Assembly (NCBI GenBank): GCA_935421135.1
Contig: OW285195.1
Span: 4,812,701 to 4,876,700, forward strand
DNA from: Bugulina stolonifera
Lineage: Eukaryota; Bryozoa; Gymnolaemata; Cheilostomatida; Bugulidae
Direction: 5' to 3'
DNA length: 64,000 nt
This document shows positions 19,718 to 30,568 of the stretch, piece after piece. The stretch's first letter is position 1; every line of letters begins with the position of its first letter. The notes beneath the pieces are model-generated. The model saw nothing but the letters and a program-made list of their open reading frames with translations. It made no database searches and was not told the origin of the DNA. The position numbers were made by a program, and so were the translations under genes.

Positions 19718-20788
19718 TTACACAAACTGACTAGAATCTATCCAACTATTAAATGAAGAGGGATAACCACTCCATTTCACGAAACTCTCTTCTTTTCCTC
19801 TCCTTCTCCGTTTACGTATGACTTTCTCAACTCTAAAGATTTCAGGTAGGTTAACATGTTGCAATTCTTGTGCATAGAATGTTCCATCTACTCCTTCTTT
19901 GTTTAGGTCTTCCAGTGTATAGACAGGAGGTGAGGTATGTGCCTTGACTGCTTTTATGGTGAATATCTCGGTTGACCAGTTTGGTGTGAACCCTCGCTCA
20001 AAGCTACTACGAGCCATCGAAATCCGAACATGATCACCTGGTGAGTATTTTACTCTTGTTTTCTTTAACCATCGTTTAGGTGAGAACTCATTTAACCGAA
20101 CCCAAACCTCTTCTTGATTATCGTAATCAACCTCAATAGGTTTCATTCCAATTGACCTATTAAAACTGTTGTTATATCCTTGGACTAGGTCTTCTACATC
20201 TTCTAAGTAGCGTCCATCCCCTCTATAAGTGAGTAGACGATGAATTTTCCCTCTCAATGTTCTATTAAAGCGTTCAACAAGAGCAGCCTTGATGATCTCA
20301 TTCTCAGAGGTGAAATGGCTAACTCCATACTTCTTTAGCACTTCACTCACCCTTCTGTTTAGGAACTCCTTACCTTTATCAGTTTGTATTTGTCTAAAGC
20401 TTTCATTTTCGAATAGAGAGATGAGTGCATTGGACACTTCCAGACCAGACTTGGAATGAAGAGGAAAGACCCATGCTTTCCGTGAGAAGGCATCTATGCA
20501 GGTGAGCAAAAATGTTACTCCATCATTTGAGTCCTTGTGCGCACGCACATCCACGAGATCTGCCTGGAGTTGTTCACCAATCCCACTCACAAACGTTTTT
20601 CTCCTTGTAAACTTCATTCTAATCGGGCGATGAAGAGTGTATGCGTCTTGACTTCTCAACCACTTCTCAACATCATTCTCATTAATACCAGGAGGAGAAG
20701 CTAAAACTAACTTTCTCTTTCCTCCAAAAGATGGTGGTTGAGGAGGGGAGAAGTAAATATCACGTAGACCTTCATCTATATCATCCAT
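19718..20788 (-). CDS. DD35E integrase with C-terminal chromodomain, copy B
   Basis: 356 aa, intact. The core has Asp77 (QADLVD), Asp137 (QTDKGKEF) and Glu172 (LVERFNRTL), spaced as DD35E. The C-terminus is a chromodomain: FRVEKVIRKRRRRGKEESF, then KWSGYP and SWIDSSQFV. Retrovirus-like integrases of Polintons produce 6-bp target duplications, which is what all four element ends here show. It is the only recombinase in the window and the candidate to move A, B, C, D and E alike. Confidence 0.92.
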   Translation of the reverse strand: MDDIDEGLRDIYFSPPQPPSFGGKRKLVLASPPGINENDVEKWLRSQDAYTLHRPIRMKFTRRKTFVSGIGEQLQADLVDVRAHKDSNDGVTFLLTCIDAFSRKAWVFPLHSKSGLEVSNALISLFENESFRQIQTDKGKEFLNRRVSEVLKKYGVSHFTSENEIIKAALVERFNRTLRGKIHRLLTYRGDGRYLEDVEDLVQGYNNSFNRSIGMKPIEVDYDNQEEVWVRLNEFSPKRWLKKTRVKYSPGDHVRISMARSSFERGFTPNWSTEIFTIKAVKAHTSPPVYTLEDLNKEGVDGTFYAQELQHVNLPEIFRVEKVIRKRRRRGKEESFVKWSGYPSSFNSWIDSSQFV

Positions 20789-21360
20789 CTTTCTGTTTTA
20801 CTATTGCTTGCAAGAGGGGTTTTAGGAAGCTTTCGCCTAGACCTAGTTTTGATAGGACTTCTATTTTCACCCTTCCCACTCCAACGTGCGCCAGCTTCTG
20901 ACCTCTCTGGTTTTGTTTCTCTCCTATATGGGTGTGGTAGTGGTGACCTTGAGCCACTTCGCCTCTTTTCATCATCTCTTTTTTTCTCTCGCCCTCGCTC
21001 TTGTGCTTCTTCTTCTCTTTGTCTCCATGTATGCATTTCATTAAACCTAGTGTTAATTCCCTCTAATGTATTATACAACTCCTGCTGCGGATGGCGTGAT
21101 CTCTCCAACTCTTTTAGGAACTTATTCATTTTATGAGCATGTTGCTCTAGCTGAGAGTAGATGTCTGTATCAGAGTTTTTGAGGTTAGATATTACATCTT
21201 TTCTGCTTTTTTCTGCCAGGAGTAGATCCCCATTTGTAGAGAGTGAGGGTAGATGCTCTCCTTCTTTTTTGTTGTTTCTACTATTCATTGATTCATATGT
21301 ATGTTTATCCATAAGAAGATACTTTTTAGAAAACTTGAGACTCATTTCACCTTCGTCCAC
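20776..21360 (-). CDS. Helical charged Polinton protein, copy B
   Basis: 194 aa, one residue shorter than A at the N-terminus. A conserved N-terminal KFSKKYLLMDKHTYESM segment is followed by a long helix (QLEQHAHKMNKFLKELERSR) and an Arg/Ser/Lys-rich C-terminal half. It overlaps both neighbours by 13-14 bases. Function unknown; small and basic enough to bind DNA or pack in the virion. Confidence 0.6.
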   Translation of the reverse strand: MDEGEMSLKFSKKYLLMDKHTYESMNSRNNKKEGEHLPSLSTNGDLLLAEKSRKDVISNLKNSDTDIYSQLEQHAHKMNKFLKELERSRHPQQELYNTLEGINTRFNEMHTWRQREEEAQERGREKKRDDEKRRSGSRSPLPHPYRRETKPERSEAGARWSGKGENRSPIKTRSRRKLPKTPLASNSKTERWMI

Positions 21361-21745
21361 CGCCTAATCCACCAAGCACACCTCCAAGTAAACTTGCCAA
21401 TGGCTTCAAAAGAAGACCTAAAAATCCGCCACGTTGTAGGATTAACTTTTTCTGCCTCACACTAGTACGAGAGTTGGTGAGATCCTCAATGGCCCTTCTA
21501 TGTCGACGTAGAGAGTTCAACTGAGCGGTAGTTAGATGAACATTACCTAATAATACATTTCTAGCACACTCAACAAGAGCGAGTATAAGGTCTTTGTTAG
21601 CCTCAGCAATGGTTGAATCTCTGATGGTTGCAGATGCTTTCGTCAGTGCATATATACTCAAGGCATTCCTCCTCAACCTTGGAGAATACTCGGGTGAATT
21701 AATGTATCTCATGCTTGATGATGGATGCGCTCTCTTCGAGTCCAA
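21347..21745 (-). CDS. pVI/pX-like hydrophobic core protein, copy B
   Basis: 132 aa, identical to copy A. It has the helical ECARNVLLGNVHLTTAQ region, a basic stretch and a C-terminal GGFLGLLLKPLASLLGG tail. The order (helical protein, this protein, ATPase) is the same in both elements. A membrane-active or core role is inferred from family resemblance only. Confidence 0.7.
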   Translation of the reverse strand: MDSKRAHPSSSMRYINSPEYSPRLRRNALSIYALTKASATIRDSTIAEANKDLILALVECARNVLLGNVHLTTAQLNSLRRHRRAIEDLTNSRTSVRQKKLILQRGGFLGLLLKPLASLLGGVLGGLGGGRR

Positions 21746-21777
21746 GACAGTTTATGGAGAGAGTAGAGATGTGAATG

Positions 21778-22437
21778 CTACTTATATTCCAGGGTATTCG
21801 GGATATATACAGTCATGGGAGAGTGCTCAGAAGCAAAATTACCGATCAGTCTAGCCCACTCCGGGGTTTCCTGGCGAAGATTCAAGAATAGAAAAGAGTG
21901 TGGCTTACGTGTAGCATCACTAAAAGCTTCTTGAACAGCTCTTGTACTCTGAGGAAAAGCCTGCTTTGCAAGATTGGTAACAGACATTCCGTCTCTGGGA
22001 TTCTTGAACAAGAAAAAGTACTGCGAGTTTATTGACACTGTTCTATTATCTTTCGGGAAAAGGTTCTGTAGTAAGAAAAAGACGCTTATGTTCAGGTGGT
22101 GACTGAACTTTGTAAAGATTGCATTAGTAGTCTCTTTCCCCCCGACTTCACCCATCAAGTCATCAATGATGAGCCAGCGATTCTTCCCATCACGCTCTAT
22201 ATCCATTTCTACATCAATGAGTCCTGAATGAAACCTTACTTTATCCTTGTAATCCTCAAAGCGGCGTTGCCAAACTCCATAGCAGTAAATGATTTCAACA
22301 GGAGTGGGTGAAGCAATTTCATCAACTCTCCTAATAAGACTAAATAGTAGTTCCGTTTTTCCACTCCCTGTTGGACCACAGACTAGAGCTGTGAAGGGAC
22401 TCTGCAAGCGAAGATCGATTTCTTGGTGTGGACGCAT
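21778..22437 (-). CDS. A32-type DNA-packaging ATPase, copy B
   Basis: 219 aa, intact. GPTGSGKT (21-28) and LIIDD (89-93) are the Walker motifs, and QNLFPKDNRTVS is the family-specific follow-up. It differs from A by Lys-to-Glu and Lys-to-Arg changes just after Walker A. Its start lies inside the one-TM gene (98-base overlap). Confidence 0.9.
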   Translation of the reverse strand: MRPHQEIDLRLQSPFTALVCGPTGSGKTELLFSLIRRVDEIASPTPVEIIYCYGVWQRRFEDYKDKVRFHSGLIDVEMDIERDGKNRWLIIDDLMGEVGGKETTNAIFTKFSHHLNISVFFLLQNLFPKDNRTVSINSQYFFLFKNPRDGMSVTNLAKQAFPQSTRAVQEAFSDATRKPHSFLFLNLRQETPEWARLIGNFASEHSPMTVYIPNTLEYK

Positions 22438-22747
22438 GCTGATCCAGTTGAGTAGCTAATAGAGTTGTGTTTGTTTTTAAAAAGTGTCCTTGCTTAAGTA
22501 CTCCTTTGTCTTTGCCATTGGGTGGTTCCCTATCACTTAGATATGTGTAAACTGATGGTGATAAAGATGAGCAAGAAAGTATAAATAGTATTATGATTAT
22601 GTAGAATGTGAACTTCTTTCTTTTGTTGCTTCTCTCTCCTATTTGCTCCCTTCCCTCTTCAGCAGAGATAGCTACTACTTCATCTAAGAGACCATCAGCC
22701 ACATCTTCATAATTCTCATTTCTACATACTACCTCTTGCTTTGACAT
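22340..22747 (-). CDS. Single-TM small protein, copy B
   Basis: 135 aa with an acidic head, a basic SNKRKKF patch, one membrane span at about 46-63 and an Asn/Ser/Thr-rich tail. It is slightly more diverged from A than its neighbours except in the region overlapping the ATPase. The family is not recognised. Confidence 0.6.
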   Translation of the reverse strand: MSKQEVVCRNENYEDVADGLLDEVVAISAEEGREQIGERSNKRKKFTFYIIIILFILSCSSLSPSVYTYLSDREPPNGKDKGVLKQGHFLKTNTTLLATQLDQHASTPRNRSSLAESLHSSSLWSNREWKNGTTI

Positions 22748-22787
22748 CTTGCCCTTGTTTGAGAGAACGATTGGAATCTATACACTT

Positions 22788-24116
22788 TTATTCATCATTA
22801 CTTTCTCCTGTTGGAACCCACTGTGGCAGTTTACTATCTTCCCCTTCTGCTTTTGCATCATTATCATCTAGTTTGTTAGCCAGGTGGGGAATTATGTGAT
22901 CAATAATTGATACACTATCCATTTTTTCTTCTTCTTCTTCTTTTTGCAAACGCTCGATTTCCATCATTAACCTCTCTTTTTCCATTCTTTCCTCTGTTAA
23001 CTTTTTTTCTAAGAAGGCAATGCGATTTGTTCTTCTCTCTTTTCTTGCATCAATTCTCTGTTGCATCTCTAGTGCTTCTTTCCACCCCAGTGCTCCTGCC
23101 AATTCCACTTTCTTTAGTGCCAATTCTTGTTCTATCTTTCTAATCTCTTGTTCCCTTTTGTCACACATTTCAACCTCTTCTTTAGTTTCTACATGAGTTT
23201 GCTCTTCTATCATAATCTGCTTATTCTCTCCTGTAGAAGTCTCTCTCACTTCCACCCTAGCTTCTCCTGGTGAAGGGCTTCTTATCTCCTCTAACCCGTT
23301 TTTGGATGAATCTAGTTCTCCAATGTCACACATTTCAACCTCTTCTATCATAACCTGGTTAGTCTCTCCTGTAGAAGTCTCTCTCACCTCTAATCTAGCA
23401 TCTCCTGGTGAAGGACTTCTTATCACCTCTAACCCATTTTTGGATGGATCTAGTTCTCCAAACAATCGCCCTGCATATAGCGTATTACCTCTACTAAGAA
23501 TTAAACCAGGGATGCTTTCTTCATTGTAACTCCTCTTCGCTCGCGATTTCTCCTTCCCATCCTCAAAGCGACATCTTCTTGCCCCATCCTTTAATATGTT
23601 CAATACTCTATGATAGAGTTCATTCTTTGAACCTTCCCCACCAGGTTCATTATCCAGATATAGTAAGAAGTGAGTGTTAAAAGTGGCCTCCGCTCCCACA
23701 CCAGTTTCATCCCAGTTTCTATCTTCAATAATCTTCTCAACCTCCACTCTACACCAGGTTGACAACTCTGCATTCCTAAGAAGGAGTAAGGGAGAAGAAA
23801 CGGATGCGTTTTTTGTTTCTACCATAGATGAAAATCTTGACCTAGCTCCTGTTAAGTCTTCATAACAAAGTGCCATTTTCCTCAACTTTTCCTCTCCTAT
23901 CTTAAAAGGGATATTCATAGAGAGTGAAAGTGTTCTAAAATAGATGGCAAGCTCTACCACTAAGGAATTATGAGCGAGTCTGTCAACCCAATACCACATC
24001 CATGGACTATTCGCTTCTTCGATATTACTTTTGATCATATAATCCCATACAGACTTCGGGAGGACTTCCTTTAAAAGTACATATCTCCCCGCTGCTCCTT
24101 TGGTGAGAAAAGACAT
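22788..24116 (-). CDS. Coiled-coil protein with internal duplication, copy B
   Basis: 442 aa, not recognised. Residues 1-190 look globular (SVWDYMIKSNIEEANSPWMW, RTLSLSMNIPFKIGEEKLRK). Residues about 218-305 contain two copies of a roughly 48-residue unit starting GELD-SKNGLE and including ETSTGE. Residues about 315-400 are a Glu/Lys/Arg coiled coil, followed by an acidic tail. It is the first gene of the block, next to the right TIR, with TATAAAAG about 60 bp upstream. A scaffold or terminal-protein-like role cannot be judged. The same gene in A is the one B landed in. Confidence 0.65.
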   Translation of the reverse strand: MSFLTKGAAGRYVLLKEVLPKSVWDYMIKSNIEEANSPWMWYWVDRLAHNSLVVELAIYFRTLSLSMNIPFKIGEEKLRKMALCYEDLTGARSRFSSMVETKNASVSSPLLLLRNAELSTWCRVEVEKIIEDRNWDETGVGAEATFNTHFLLYLDNEPGGEGSKNELYHRVLNILKDGARRCRFEDGKEKSRAKRSYNEESIPGLILSRGNTLYAGRLFGELDPSKNGLEVIRSPSPGDARLEVRETSTGETNQVMIEEVEMCDIGELDSSKNGLEEIRSPSPGEARVEVRETSTGENKQIMIEEQTHVETKEEVEMCDKREQEIRKIEQELALKKVELAGALGWKEALEMQQRIDARKERRTNRIAFLEKKLTEERMEKERLMMEIERLQKEEEEEKMDSVSIIDHIIPHLANKLDDNDAKAEGEDSKLPQWVPTGESNDE

Positions 24117-24164
24117 GTTTGCTATGACTAAGTCTTCTTTGTATTAATACTATCATCAGTCAAA

Positions 24165-24185
24165 CTTATCTTTTATAGTCCCACC
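24165..24185 (-). promoter_or_regulatory. TATA box at the TIR edge driving the virion block
   Basis: On the minus strand the sequence reads GGGACTATAAAAGATAAG, about 60 bp before the ATG at 24116. The same TATA lies at about 25470-25485 before the split copy of the gene in A. The promoter straddles the inner boundary of the TIR, so the left TIR of B carries only the GGGACTATA half. Confidence 0.7.
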
Positions 24186-24403
24186 CCAGTGGAACTCGGA
24201 ATGGGCGGCGGGCCGCTGCCTAGTCGCTTGGCCCGGTGGATACGGGGCACCGGCGTCGCCTCCACGTGTACGGTCGGCGCCGCACGCAACGTGGGCGGAC
24301 GCGGCTTGACCGCCTCAAACGATTGGTCGTTCGGGTGAGTGGGGGTTGCGGGGTGGGGAGGGTGGGCGGCGGTGGAGGAGGGGGTGGCGGTGATGACGGT
24401 GAT

Positions 24404-24434
<31 letters not shown>

Positions 24435-24503
24435 GTGGTGGTGGTGGTGGCGGCGGCGGCGGCGGTGGCGGTGGTGGTGGTGGCGGCGGTGGTGGTGGTG
24501 GCG

Positions 24504-24534
<31 letters not shown>

Positions 24535-24905
24535 TGGTGAGGGCGGTGGTGGTGGCGGCGGCGACGGCGGTGGTGAGGGCGGCGGTGGCGGCGGCGGCGA
24601 CGGCGGTGGCGCGGACGGGACGAGGGCGGTGGCGGGGAGGGGGGAGGAGTGGGAGGTGGGGGAGGGGGAGGGGAGGAGGGTGGGAAGGAGGAAGGGAAGG
24701 GGTCGTGGCCGGGTTCGGGGTCAAGTGTGCAAATGTTTTTTCGACCAATCAGAAGGGGGGATTTTGGGGTGACCTTGGCAAGGTCGTGTGCAAAATTTTT
24801 GTGCTCTTCTGTGATTGGTTGAAATCGGAAATACCGGCTTGTGATTGGTTGAAAACAGGGGTCAATGAGTGCGTGTCTGTCTAGAAGTGCACTGACTATA
24901 CTACT
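24174..24905 (-). repeat. Right TIR of element B
   Basis: 732 bp, the complete inverse of the structure described for A: terminus at 24905, CCAAT boxes, GACCTTGCCAAGGTC palindrome, CCN tract (here read as GGN), conserved GC block, and TATAGTCCCACCCC at the inner edge. Confidence 0.9.
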
Positions 24906-25420
24906 AATACTCTATGATAGAGCTCATTCTTTGAGCCTTCCCCACCAGGTTCATTATCCAGATATAGTAAGAAGTGAGTGTTAAATACTGCCTCCGCTCC
25001 CACACCAGTTTCACCCCAATTTCCATCTTCAATAATCTTCTCAACCTCCACTCTACACCAGGTTGACAACTCCGCATTTCTAAGAAGGAGTAAGGGAGAA
25101 GAAAGGGATGCGTTTTTTGTTTCTACCATAGATGAAAATCTTGTCCTAGCTCCTGTTAAGTCTTCATAACAAAGTGCCATTTTCCTCAACTTTTCCTCTC
25201 CTATCTTAAAAGGGATATTCATAGAGAGTGAAAGTGTTCTAAAATAGATGGCAAGCTCTACCACTAAGGAATTATGAGCGAGTCTGTCAACCCAATACCA
25301 CATCCATGGACTATTCGTCTCTTCGATATTACTTTTGATCATATAATCCCATACAGACTTCGGGAGGACTTCCTTTAAAAGTACATATCTCCCCGCTGCT
25401 CCTTCGGTGAGAAAAGACAT
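24906..25420 (-). pseudogene. Coiled-coil protein, N-terminal part of the A copy
   Basis: The start and the first roughly 172 codons of A's coiled-coil gene end at the insertion site of B (AATACT, 24906-24911), where the frame runs two codons into B's TIR. Variants here (TRFSS, ASLSS, DGNWGETG) match the A fragment at 13323-14385 and not B, which identifies the two fragments as one split gene. Confidence 0.88.
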
Positions 25421-25477
25421 GTTTGCTATGACTAAGTCTTCTTTGTATTAATACTATCATCAGACAGACTTATCTTT

Positions 25478-26067
25478 TATAGTCCCACCCCAGTGGAACT
25501 CGGGATGGGCGGCGGGCCGCGGCCTAGTCGCTTGGCCCGGTGGATACGGGGCACGGGCGTCGCCTCCACGTGTGCGATCGGCGCCGCACGCAACGTGGTC
25601 GGACGCGGCTTGACTGCCTCAAACCATCGGTCGTTCGGGTGAGTGGGGGTTGCGGGGGAGGGTGGGCGGCGGTGGAGGAGGGGTTGTGGTGATGACGGTG
25701 ATGGCGGCGGCGGTGGTGTCGGCGGTGGTGGTGGTGGTGGTGGTGGCGGTGGTGAGGGTGGTGGTGGCGGCGGCGGTGCGGACGGGGCGAGGGCGGTGGC
25801 GGGGGAGGAGGGAGGAGTGGGGGGAGGGGGAGGGGAGGAGGGTGGGAAGGAGGGAGGGAAGGGGTCGTGGCCGGGTTCGGGGTCAAGTGTGCAAATGTTC
25901 TTTCGACCAATCAGAAGGGGGGATTTTGGGGTGACCTTGGCAAGGTCGTGTGCAAAATTTTTGTGCTCTTCTGTGATTGGTTGAAATCGGAAATACCGGC
26001 TTGTGATTGGTTGAAAACAGGGGTCAATGAGTGCGTGTCTGTATAGAAGTGCACTGACTATACTACT
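25478..26067 (-). repeat. Right TIR of element A
   Basis: About 590 bp with a shorter GGN tract than B. The outer 559 bp are the inverse of 5926-6480. The inner edge (TATAGTCCCACCCC) is B-type and not matched in A's left TIR. It is followed by the AATATA duplication. Confidence 0.9.
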
Positions 26068-26889
26068 AATATATACTATACTATAGACTACCTAAATAAA
26101 TTTCAATGGAGAAAACAGGTTGACTATCGGCTATCTTGACTACCGACTATCTTTCAGCATATAGACACTAATATATACTATACTATATACTACCTAAATA
26201 AATTTCAATGGAGAAAACAGGTTGACTATCGGCTATCTTGACTACCGACTATCATTCAGCATATAGACACTAATATATACTATACTATATACTACCTCAA
26301 TAAATTTCAATGGAGAAAACAGGCTGACTATCGGCTATCTTGACTACCGACTATCTTTCAGCATATAGACACTAATATATACTATACTATATACTACCTA
26401 AATCAATTTCAATGGAGAAAACAGGTTGACTATCGGCTATCTTGACTACCGACTATCATTCAGCATATAGACACTAATATATACTATACTATATACTACC
26501 TCAATAAATTTCAATGGAGAAAACAGGTTGGCTATCGGCTATCTTGACTACCGACTATCTTTCAGCATATAGACACTAATATATACTATACTATATACTA
26601 CCTAAATAAATTTCAATGGAGAAAACAGGTTGACTATCGGCTATCTTGACTACCGACTATCTTTCAGCATATAGACACTGATATATACTATACTATATAC
26701 TACCTAAATAAATTTCAATGGAGAAAACAGGTTGACTATCGGCTATCTTGACTACCGCCTATCTTTCAGCATATAGACACTAATATATACTATACTATAT
26801 ACTACCTAAATAAATTTCAATGGAGAAAAACAGGTTGACTATCGGCTATCTTGAATACCGACTATCTTTCAGCATATAGACAATAATAT
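26068..26889. repeat. 102-bp satellite, middle part
   Basis: About eight tandem units of 102 bp, with TTTCAATGGAGAAAAC recurring at 26101, 26203, 26305 and onward. Units are more than 95% alike by eye. The array resumes at 27553 after a solo LTR. Confidence 0.92.
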
Positions 26890-27552
26890 TGTAATGGTTT
26901 CTGTGATTTGGTGCGGTCGTCCTTGGACGACTATCGACCCAGAAATGAAGTGCCTATGAGTGGTAATAGGACTTCGCATTACATGAAAGATCGAGCGGTC
27001 TCAGTAGCCCAAGAACTACCAAAGACGACCCATCTGGTCCCAAGTCTGACCTTCAGACTATACAATGAAAGAGAGTAGTTCGACCTAGTAGGCGGTTCGC
27101 TAAGCGAATGACCTAGTAAAAGGAAGAGAAAGTCTCTGTATCAAGTATAGATGTGTCTCTATTGAAAGCCAAGTGTAGACTGAGACAATGAACAGTAAAA
27201 CAGTGCCATTTATATAGTATAAGGACTTCCGGCCGACGTGACGTCGGGAAAAGACGACGTGTGGTCGTCCGGAAGTTGCGCAACAAGATGGCCGCCGGAA
27301 GCCCGACGGCCGACCCAAAATAGGTCGGGTTCTACAAAAGTTGCTTATAATGGTCCAATTCATGTACAAAATGAATATCAATGGATTCTGAGAGGTCGGG
27401 CCTCTTTACATGGGTATAAAAGGCATTAAAAGACTTAGATAAAATCATATAATCATATACAACAATATAAGAGTAAAGTACAAGCAGATATATACATGTA
27501 TGCCCACAATAATGAGTGTCAGATGTAAGATACGACTCAGCGTACCATCACA
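26890..27552. mobile_element. Probable solo LTR inside the satellite
   Basis: 663 bp start TGTAATGGT and end ACCATCACA, an imperfect terminal inverse with TG...CA ends, between matching ATAT bases of the satellite (a 4-bp duplication). Inside is GGGTATAAAAGGC (about 27412), a good U3 TATA box. There are no open frames of note. An LTR of this form without internal region is most simply a solo LTR of a retrotransposon. The superfamily is not determined. Confidence 0.65.
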
Positions 27553-28005
27553 ATATATACTATACTATATACTACCTTAATGAATTTCAATGGAGAAAAC
27601 AGGTTGACTATCGGCTATCTTGACTACCGACTATCTTTCAGCATATAGACACTAATATATACTATACTATATACTACCTAAATAAATTTCAATGGAGAAA
27701 ACAGGTTGACTATTGGCTATCTTGACTACCGACTATCTTTCGGCATATAGACACTAATATATACTATACTATATACTACCTAAATAAATTTCAATGGAGA
27801 AAACAGGTTGACTATCGGCTATCTTGACTACCGACTATCTTTCAGCATATAGACACTAATATATACTATACTATATACTACCTAAATAAATTTCAATGGA
27901 GAAAACAGGTTGACTATCGGCTATCTTGACTACCGACTATTTTTCAGCATATAGACACTAATATATACTATACTATATACTACCTAAATAAATTTCAATG
28001 GTATA
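27553..28005. repeat. 102-bp satellite, right part
   Basis: A little over four more units of the same array, ending in a partial unit at TTTCAATGG, after which unique sequence begins. Confidence 0.92.
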
Positions 28006-29696
28006 ACTGTATATTCTTATGAATATTTACTACCTCATACTACATGATTAATAATGCCTTTAGAAATTGGGTGCATTATTGACTTTTGCTTGATTGTTTG
28101 ACTTTTAATCATTAATTTACAGCGGCAAGGAAGCAGTAACTGGTGATTCATTTGTCTTGTGTCTAGTCAACAGCAATGTGATGCCAAAGAAATAAAAGTG
28201 ATTTTATTGCAGCTTCAGTTCATGTTATATTTCCCACGGAAACTTACTGAGAGTCACTGCTAGCTCCGAATCTGACTGAGAGTCACGCAAGCTCCGAATC
28301 TGACTGAGAGTCACTGCTAGCTCCGCTGAACTACCAATGAAACCCATGGTAGAACAGTTATTAATTAATTACGTGCATAAGTAAATAAAAACAAACATAA
28401 TTGATGATAAATAATTATTTTAAACAAATTGAAACTAGCGTTTTTTATAGTTCAGTAAAACTGCAGTGACTGTCAGTCAGAGTGAGAGTCGGTGGGAAAT
28501 AATCTAGTAGGATTAGAAAAGAATGAACAAATACCTATTATAATATAACTTGATTTGATTTCTTACCGACGAATGAATATGCATTGTAGAATATGCCGTG
28601 AGCTATTAGTCGGTATAAAAGGCAAGTAAGTGGAAGTAGCAGAAAACTTTGGAAATTACAAAAAAAACACAAGTGGCCGTAGCAAACCACTAAACTGTGA
28701 ATGTGCAAACTCACCGGAAACAGCACGGCTATAGCAATATAGTGGTTTTAACGGGGCATATATTAGTCACCTCGCATATCGGTGTAAGTCTGCAGATCTT
28801 AGACTACCAATAAGGATGCGCCCATGACCAATCAGATAATCCAATTTTTTGGATAAAAACGCGGATTTTGATATTTGTGGAAATGACGTCTGGAACCGCC
28901 AAATTTCGAACTATCACTTTAGAATCACTTCAAAATTTGTGATTTTCAGTCAGTAGAAATGCAAGTAAAGTGGGAGACAACTCCAAAACAAAATGTAGAT
29001 TGCAGTTTTGGTAATTATCACCTCTTTTTAGTAGACACTCCAAAACAATTTAAAACCATCCCAAGGTGCAGCTGGGCATGCACATGACTTTTATATCATG
29101 CACTTATAGTAAAGAACTACAATAATCGATACAAGTTAGGGATTTGGCCGTTTTATTTTTATATACAGAAACAAATATTATACTTTTTATGGTAGAATAA
29201 AATATATATTAGGTGATGAGTATGCAGAAGGGTACACATTCAAAGTGTTTCCCAGATGTGTTGAATCAACCGATTTTTATCAACTGATCATGTACAATGT
29301 AGACAGCATCTATTTGGATATAATACAGACTTGATTGATACAATGTACCTTGACAGTATCTGTTCTAGCTTACAATGGTCTCAAGTTCTGAAAAATCATT
29401 TTACACGATTTCTGTCAAATAGCTCAAAGATCATATATTTATTGCTGCTAAAAATTCTCAGAAGATCATATAATCATGTGTACCTATATTTGTGAGAGCA
29501 TAGCAGAGATATGGATGACAAAAACAGGGTATCCATGAAGCCAACTCCTGGATTGCTACTAGTTTTTATCAGTCATCAGTGGCATCCTTTCAGTTTGACA
29601 TAGCATACATGTACATGTATTATTAACACAACATAAGTTTAGAGTCTAGCCAACTGTATATCCTGTTGAAACTGGTCCAATATGTGAAGAGCTGCA

Positions 29697-30568
29697 TTCC
29701 AAAACGAGACATGTCAATTTTTTCCAATTTCAGATATTTGAGAAAGAATTTTCCCAGCAAAGCTTTGTACAACAGACCAAAAAACTTTTCGCATCTCAAC
29801 ATGTTAGACTTAGTCCCAATCATTGGGACGTTTCATGAAAATCATATGAGCAATGTGGCCGTGCTACTCAGTCCTTTGAATTTCACATCCCGTTCCAAAG
29901 GGAGACATATCCTCGGATATGTCTCACTTTGACACTGATTCATATATTATACAACTGAATCAAACAGTTGAATGTTATTATTTTCATATAACAGCTTGTA
30001 CTAAATTAGTCAATAATTCAAAGTAAACAATGAAGCCCTTATCACAATCTCTGACAGCAATCTAAACATTATTCTGTGCATGCATGTCTCTCCAAAAATT
30101 AAGAAATGAATCAAAATGGCTATATTATGTTATTCTGACATTGTCACTTCTCCACTATAAAGAGATTTTTTCTAATTAGTTTGTTGGTGAGCCTCTTTGT
30201 TTGGTCGTTTTTGCTGCTACTATTAGGAGAGGTTTGTTGAACATTTTCATCGAAGAAATCAAAACCAGCAAGGTTGTACATTGAAGCCGTTATTGAGTTC
30301 TGCATGAGATACTAGGTTGATACTGATTGGCTGATTAGCTGAAGAGCACACATTCTCATTGGGCAAAAGGATTTGTCTCATTTTGGAATTCGACAATCAT
30401 GGATGTATCTCATTTTGGAACAGTATACTGGCATTTCCAATGTTATTACTGTAAATATGCAGCATTTTGAACAAAATATTTTGGTCCATATGAAACTCTG
30501 TACAGTGAAGAACACCGTGGGATGTCAACCTCAATTCTTTTGAAAATGGTCTATGTCTCATTTTGGAA
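29697..30568. repeat. Possible MITE with TCTCATTTTGGAAT ends
   Basis: ATTCCAAAACGAGACATG at 29697 and its inverse ATGTCTCATTTTGGAAT near 30552 bracket about 870 bp. More copies of the motif lie inside (near 30380 and 30408), and a perfect GAGACATATCC/GGATATGTCTC hairpin near 29901. It carries no coding capacity. The boundaries are tentative. Confidence 0.35.

Larger units (their letters stand above)
14386..24905. mobile_element. Nested Polinton/Maverick-like element B
   Basis: The right end is perfect (TATACTACT at 24905, followed by AATACT at 24906-24911, also present at 14134-14139). The left end lacks its first roughly 246 bp, so the true length is near 10.8 kb. All ten virion-block frames are open. 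The element inserted in the same orientation into the coiled-coil gene of its relative A. There is no polymerase B, primase or helicase gene, and no space for one. Confidence 0.88.
5926..26067. mobile_element. Outer Polinton/Maverick-like element A
   Basis: The element begins AGTAGTATAGTCAGTGCAC at 5926 and ends with the inverse at 26067. It is flanked by AATATA at 5920-5925 and 26068-26073. A 6-bp target duplication, AG...CT ends, long inverted repeats and a protease, capsid, integrase and ATPase gene set are the hallmarks of Polintons. Without nested element B its own length would be about 9.4 kb, half that of a classical Polinton, and it has no DNA polymerase gene. Its left TIR continues into sequence like the inner TIR of elements C and D, whereas its right TIR matches B, so A looks like a recombinant. 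Damage: a 436-bp deletion near 10313, and the last gene split by B. Confidence 0.9.

Noticed and set aside
29623..29932. Overlapping frames of 66 and 88 codons
   Set aside because: No domain features, and they lie within a possible MITE.
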